NCBI RefSeq assembly: GCF_015476655.1
Contig: NZ_JABFHF010000001.1
Coordinates: 62,001 to 126,000 of the forward strand
Direction: 5' to 3'
Origin: Aquiflexum lacus
GTDB lineage: Bacteria > Bacteroidota > Bacteroidia > Cytophagales > Cyclobacteriaceae
DNA: 64,000 nucleotides
Made by a program: the position numbers and the translations under genes. This document shows, in pieces, positions 61,399 to 64,000 of this stretch. Within the stretch, counting starts at the first letter, position 1; each line of letters opens with the position of its first letter. The notes below the pieces were generated by a model. The model worked only from the letters and a program-made list of their open reading frames with translations, had not been told where the DNA came from and did no database searches.

Positions 61399-61634
61399 CT
61401 AAAATAAGTTTTGGTGTAAACTCACAAATTTTTTTACAATGGATTTTTTTCAACTTTGTTAAAGCAATAATTAACTAAATTAGTACTAGTTTTTTAAATT
61501 ATAGGATACCAATGTTAATGTCAATTGCGAATTTCTTATTTCTTTATTAAATCGACTTACTAGGGTTGATTTATTTTTGGCTCAAGGAACAACAACATGC
61601 TTTAGATTTTTCAAGAAATGGGCTATATTCCATC

Positions 61635-62546
61635 ATGAAACACTTGCTCGTTATGATTGCATTGTCATCTTTGACCTTTTTGGTCTCCGCCCAGACCACC
61701 TACCCCCTCTTCGGCAATGATCCCATCCCCAACTCCATTGATGTGCCTGATGAAGAAAACTCAGAAACTGATCAAAATGGAATTTTAAGAATCAGTAAAG
61801 TAACCAAGCCGACGCTGACGGCTTATCTTCCTGCTAAGGAAAATGCGACAGGTCAGGCAGTGATTATTTGTCCTGGTGGGGGTTATCGGATATTGGCGGC
61901 CGGTCATGAAGGTTCGGATGTGGCAGAGGAATTTGTCAAAAAGGGAATTGCGGCTTTTGTCCTGAAATACCGACTTCCCAACGATGAGACCATGATTGAC
62001 AAAACCATTGGCCCATTACAGGATGCCCAACAGGCCATCTTAATGGTCAGGGAAAATGCCGATAAATGGAATATCAAAGCGGATCAGATCGGAATTATGG
62101 GTTTTTCTGCCGGTGGGCATTTGGCTTCTACTGCAGGCACTCATTACAACAACCAAACCATCCCCAATCCTAAGGGGACAAGCCTAAGACCTGATTTTAT
62201 GATTTTGGTGTATCCAGTGATCAGTTTTGACCCTGAGATAGGTCACAGTGGTTCAGCCCAAAATCTGTTGGGTGAAAACCCTACACAGGCTTTAAGGGAT
62301 TTTTATTCAAATGAAAAGCAGGTCAATTCCAATACTCCTCCGACCTATCTTGTCCACGCCAAAAATGATCCGGTGAGTGTACAGAATTCCTATGTTTTTG
62401 AAGAAGTTTTGAAGCATTTCAATATTCCTGTTTCGACTACTTATTTTGAAGAAGGCGGTCATGGATTTGGAATGATCAATCGTACTTCTGATGTAAAATG
62501 GATGGATGAGGTCGAGAAGTGGCTCAAAGCGATGATTGTTGATTAG
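61635..62546 (+). CDS. Secreted alpha/beta hydrolase (acetylxylan esterase/BD-FAE-like)
   Basis: About 303 aa from the ATG at 61635, chosen because it yields a proper signal peptide (MKHLLVMIALSSLTFLVSAQ); an upstream in-frame TTG at 61566 would bury it. The mature enzyme has the oxyanion motif IICPGGGYRILAAGHEG (about 65-81), nucleophile elbow GIMGFSAGGHLAST (Ser near 156), acid in VHAKNDPVSVQ (near 245) and His in EEGGHGFGM (near 280). This set fits the esterase/lipase group containing bifunctional feruloyl/acetylxylan esterases, often periplasmic partners in hemicellulose loci. The acyl substrate is unknown. Confidence 0.9.
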   Translation: MKHLLVMIALSSLTFLVSAQTTYPLFGNDPIPNSIDVPDEENSETDQNGILRISKVTKPTLTAYLPAKENATGQAVIICPGGGYRILAAGHEGSDVAEEFVKKGIAAFVLKYRLPNDETMIDKTIGPLQDAQQAILMVRENADKWNIKADQIGIMGFSAGGHLASTAGTHYNNQTIPNPKGTSLRPDFMILVYPVISFDPEIGHSGSAQNLLGENPTQALRDFYSNEKQVNSNTPPTYLVHAKNDPVSVQNSYVFEEVLKHFNIPVSTTYFEEGGHGFGMINRTSDVKWMDEVEKWLKAMIVD

Positions 62547-62583
62547 ATTTATTTAAATTTTCAAATAAGTTTATTGTGCTACC

Positions 62584-63231
62584 ATGCTTTCAGAAGAAGA
62601 AAAAAAACGCATAGAACTTGTAGAAATTTATAAGTTTGAAGTTAAAGATAAGCTGGAATACCAAAAGGCCAGAAAATTTGGTTTAGGGATGGTATACTCA
62701 TTTTTCAACAGCAAATTGGGACTTTGGGTATTATCGGCCATTTTTGTTTCAGGAGGGGTAAAGGTCTATGATGATTATAAGGTCAAGCAGGAAAATGAAA
62801 AAACCCGCGGTGAAATCATTGAGAAACTCAATAACGAAATCAGTTACAAATTTGACAGGGTGCTGGCATCTCTTAAACTGATTAAAGAAAAAGAACCCGA
62901 AGGAGTTTGGGATCAGGAATTTTCTACAATGGAAGAGGCCAAGAATTTTGCCTTAGGGATCAATAAGGATTCGGGAAAAGAGGAAAAATACCTTTATGAA
63001 GAGTTTAAAAATTGGAATTTGTTGGCATTGATGGTAGAACAAAAAAGACAGCTCCAGCATTTAGGGATCCAAGACACCGAACCCGAAGAGGTCATCCGGC
63101 AACTTCATGAAATGTCAAAAATTTTTGAGAATAGGCAGGTAAATTATGAAGAAATAAAATCTATACAGGAAATCATCAGAGATGACTTGATTTTGCCTCG
63201 ATGGAAATCAAATAATTTGTTTTCTTATTAA
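62584..63231 (+). CDS. Unrecognised membrane-anchored, helical protein
   Basis: A 215-aa protein I do not recognise. Residues 1-40 are charged and helical (LSEEEKKRIELVEIYKFEVK). One hydrophobic segment follows at about 44-60 (LGLWVLSAIFVSGGVKVYDD). The rest is a Lys/Glu-rich probable coiled coil or helical bundle (KVKQENEKTRGEIIEKLNNE, IRQLHEMSKIFENRQVNYEE). There is no signal cleavage site or catalytic motif. It is followed by a DUF4230 gene 134 bp away on the same strand. Codon use looks like that of its neighbours, so it is a genuine gene. Confidence 0.7.
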   Translation: MLSEEEKKRIELVEIYKFEVKDKLEYQKARKFGLGMVYSFFNSKLGLWVLSAIFVSGGVKVYDDYKVKQENEKTRGEIIEKLNNEISYKFDRVLASLKLIKEKEPEGVWDQEFSTMEEAKNFALGINKDSGKEEKYLYEEFKNWNLLALMVEQKRQLQHLGIQDTEPEEVIRQLHEMSKIFENRQVNYEEIKSIQEIIRDDLILPRWKSNNLFSY

Positions 63232-63365
63232 GTTGGAATCAATCATCAATAAAAAGAAAATAAGTTTTAAAACTTGGAAAATAGATTTATAAAAAAATTT
63301 CCGCTCACAAGATGTTTGTTTCCCATGTTTTTTTATCCAATTTTAGATCTGATCTGATTGGAATT

Positions 63366-63980
63366 ATGAATAGGTTTGTTTTTGGATTTATGGTTGCTGT
63401 GTTGGTTTTTGCTGGTTTTTGGCTTTGGTCCAACAAGCAGGACTCCAAAGAACAAATGCTTGAAAGCAGTTCCTTAATTCAGCAGCAAATCGAACAGGTT
63501 GGGAAATTGATTGTGACCGAAGGTTATTTTTCTCAGGTCTTTACCTATAAGAATTCCCAAAATTTGTTTTATAATCTGATGACTTCAGATAAGAAAGCCC
63601 TGGTGGTCGCCAATGCCAAAGTTACCGTGGAATATGACCTCCGTCAACTACAAACAGAAATTGATCAGGAAAATAAAACTGTAATCATCAAAAGAATACC
63701 TGAACCTGTCATCAACATCTATCCTGATATTGAGTATTATGATGTGACCCAGGATTATTTCAACAAATTTGGGGCAGCTGATTATAACAAAATCAAAAGT
63801 ACCATCAATGCCAGGATCAGGGAAAAAGTGGACAAGTCCAATCTGTTGGAAAATTCTCAGGAAAGATTGATGAGTGAGCTGGCCAATATTTTTATTCTTA
63901 CCAAATCATTGGGCTGGACCTTACAATACAATGAAATAATTGTTGAAAGTGAGGAACAGTTGCAAAATCTGAAAAGGTAG
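63366..63980 (+). CDS. DUF4230 family membrane-anchored protein
   Basis: About 204 aa from the ATG at 63366, chosen because the hydrophobic anchor (FVFGFMVAVLVFAGFWLW) follows directly; an upstream ATG at 63312 adds 18 residues. The rest is a DUF4230 domain: QQIEQVGKLIVTEGYFSQVF (about 37-56), VVANAKVTVEYDLRQL, VIIKRIPEPVINIYPDIEYY and the closing LTKSLGWTLQYNE. DUF4230 proteins are single-pass envelope proteins of unknown function, common in Bacteroidota and Firmicutes. The gene ends 20 bp before the window edge. Confidence 0.87.
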   Translation: MNRFVFGFMVAVLVFAGFWLWSNKQDSKEQMLESSSLIQQQIEQVGKLIVTEGYFSQVFTYKNSQNLFYNLMTSDKKALVVANAKVTVEYDLRQLQTEIDQENKTVIIKRIPEPVINIYPDIEYYDVTQDYFNKFGAADYNKIKSTINARIREKVDKSNLLENSQERLMSELANIFILTKSLGWTLQYNEIIVESEEQLQNLKR

Positions 63981-64000
63981 GGCCTCCGGAAAAGGGATTT

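Overview
The window reads as chromosome of a member of the phylum Bacteroidota, most likely Cytophagales/Cyclobacteriaceae (relatives of Algoriphagus or Cyclobacterium). The evidence is a type IX secretion C-terminal domain on the large glucanase, many Sec/lipoprotein signals ending in a Cys box, AT-rich leaders without clear Shine-Dalgarno sites, DUF2911, DUF4432, DUF1501, DUF1593 and DUF5009 proteins, and degenerate intergenic word repeats that I associate with this family. The genus is inference. I found no rRNA, tRNA, transposase, CRISPR array or phage gene.

Region 1 (1-20.0 kb, all minus strand) is a specialised-metabolite locus. It holds two nonribosomal peptide synthetases (about 3230 and 2175 aa), a 4'-phosphopantetheinyl transferase abutting the second, and eboA-eboB-eboC (eboC runs off the left edge). 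Each NRPS starts with the C-terminal half of a condensation domain and ends in a thioesterase. Their first adenylation/carrier units share an apparently identical 1608-bp DNA segment. By-eye specificity codes give Gly for module 2 of the large NRPS and a near-Ser code for module 2 of the small one, whose thioesterase carries Cys in place of the usual Ser nucleophile.

Region 2 (20.2-28 kb) has a DUF2911 protein with a clear terminator. It is followed by a minus-strand block of DUF4432 epimerase, bicupin isomerase-like protein, TIM-barrel isomerase/epimerase and Gfo/Idh/MocA oxidoreductase, then a NIPSNAP protein and a DUF1080 lipoprotein. This mix suits oxidative (3-keto) sugar metabolism.

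Region 3 (28.3-41.8 kb) is a cytochrome-rich periplasmic system of the type best known from Planctomycetes. It contains two propeller dehydrogenase-cytochromes (one fused to an SGNH hydrolase), a DUF1501 protein, a DUF2231-DUF1549-DUF1553 cytochrome and a DUF6797 cytochrome.

Region 4 (41.9-53 kb) carries two S1 sulfatases, a DPP IV-like peptidase, an aminopeptidase P, two more TIM-barrel isomerases, an alpha/beta hydrolase and a ThuA protein.

Region 5 (53.4-64 kb) has a 1703-aa secreted GH81 beta-1,3-glucanase with several binding modules and a T9SS tail. After it come a DUF1593 nucleoside-hydrolase-like protein, a DUF5009 membrane acyltransferase-like protein, an orphan VapB-type antitoxin, an esterase, an unrecognised membrane-anchored protein and a DUF4230 protein. 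Together regions 2-5 describe a marine- or soil-type polysaccharide scavenger. No SusC/SusD pair, sugar regulator or NRPS exporter lies inside the window.
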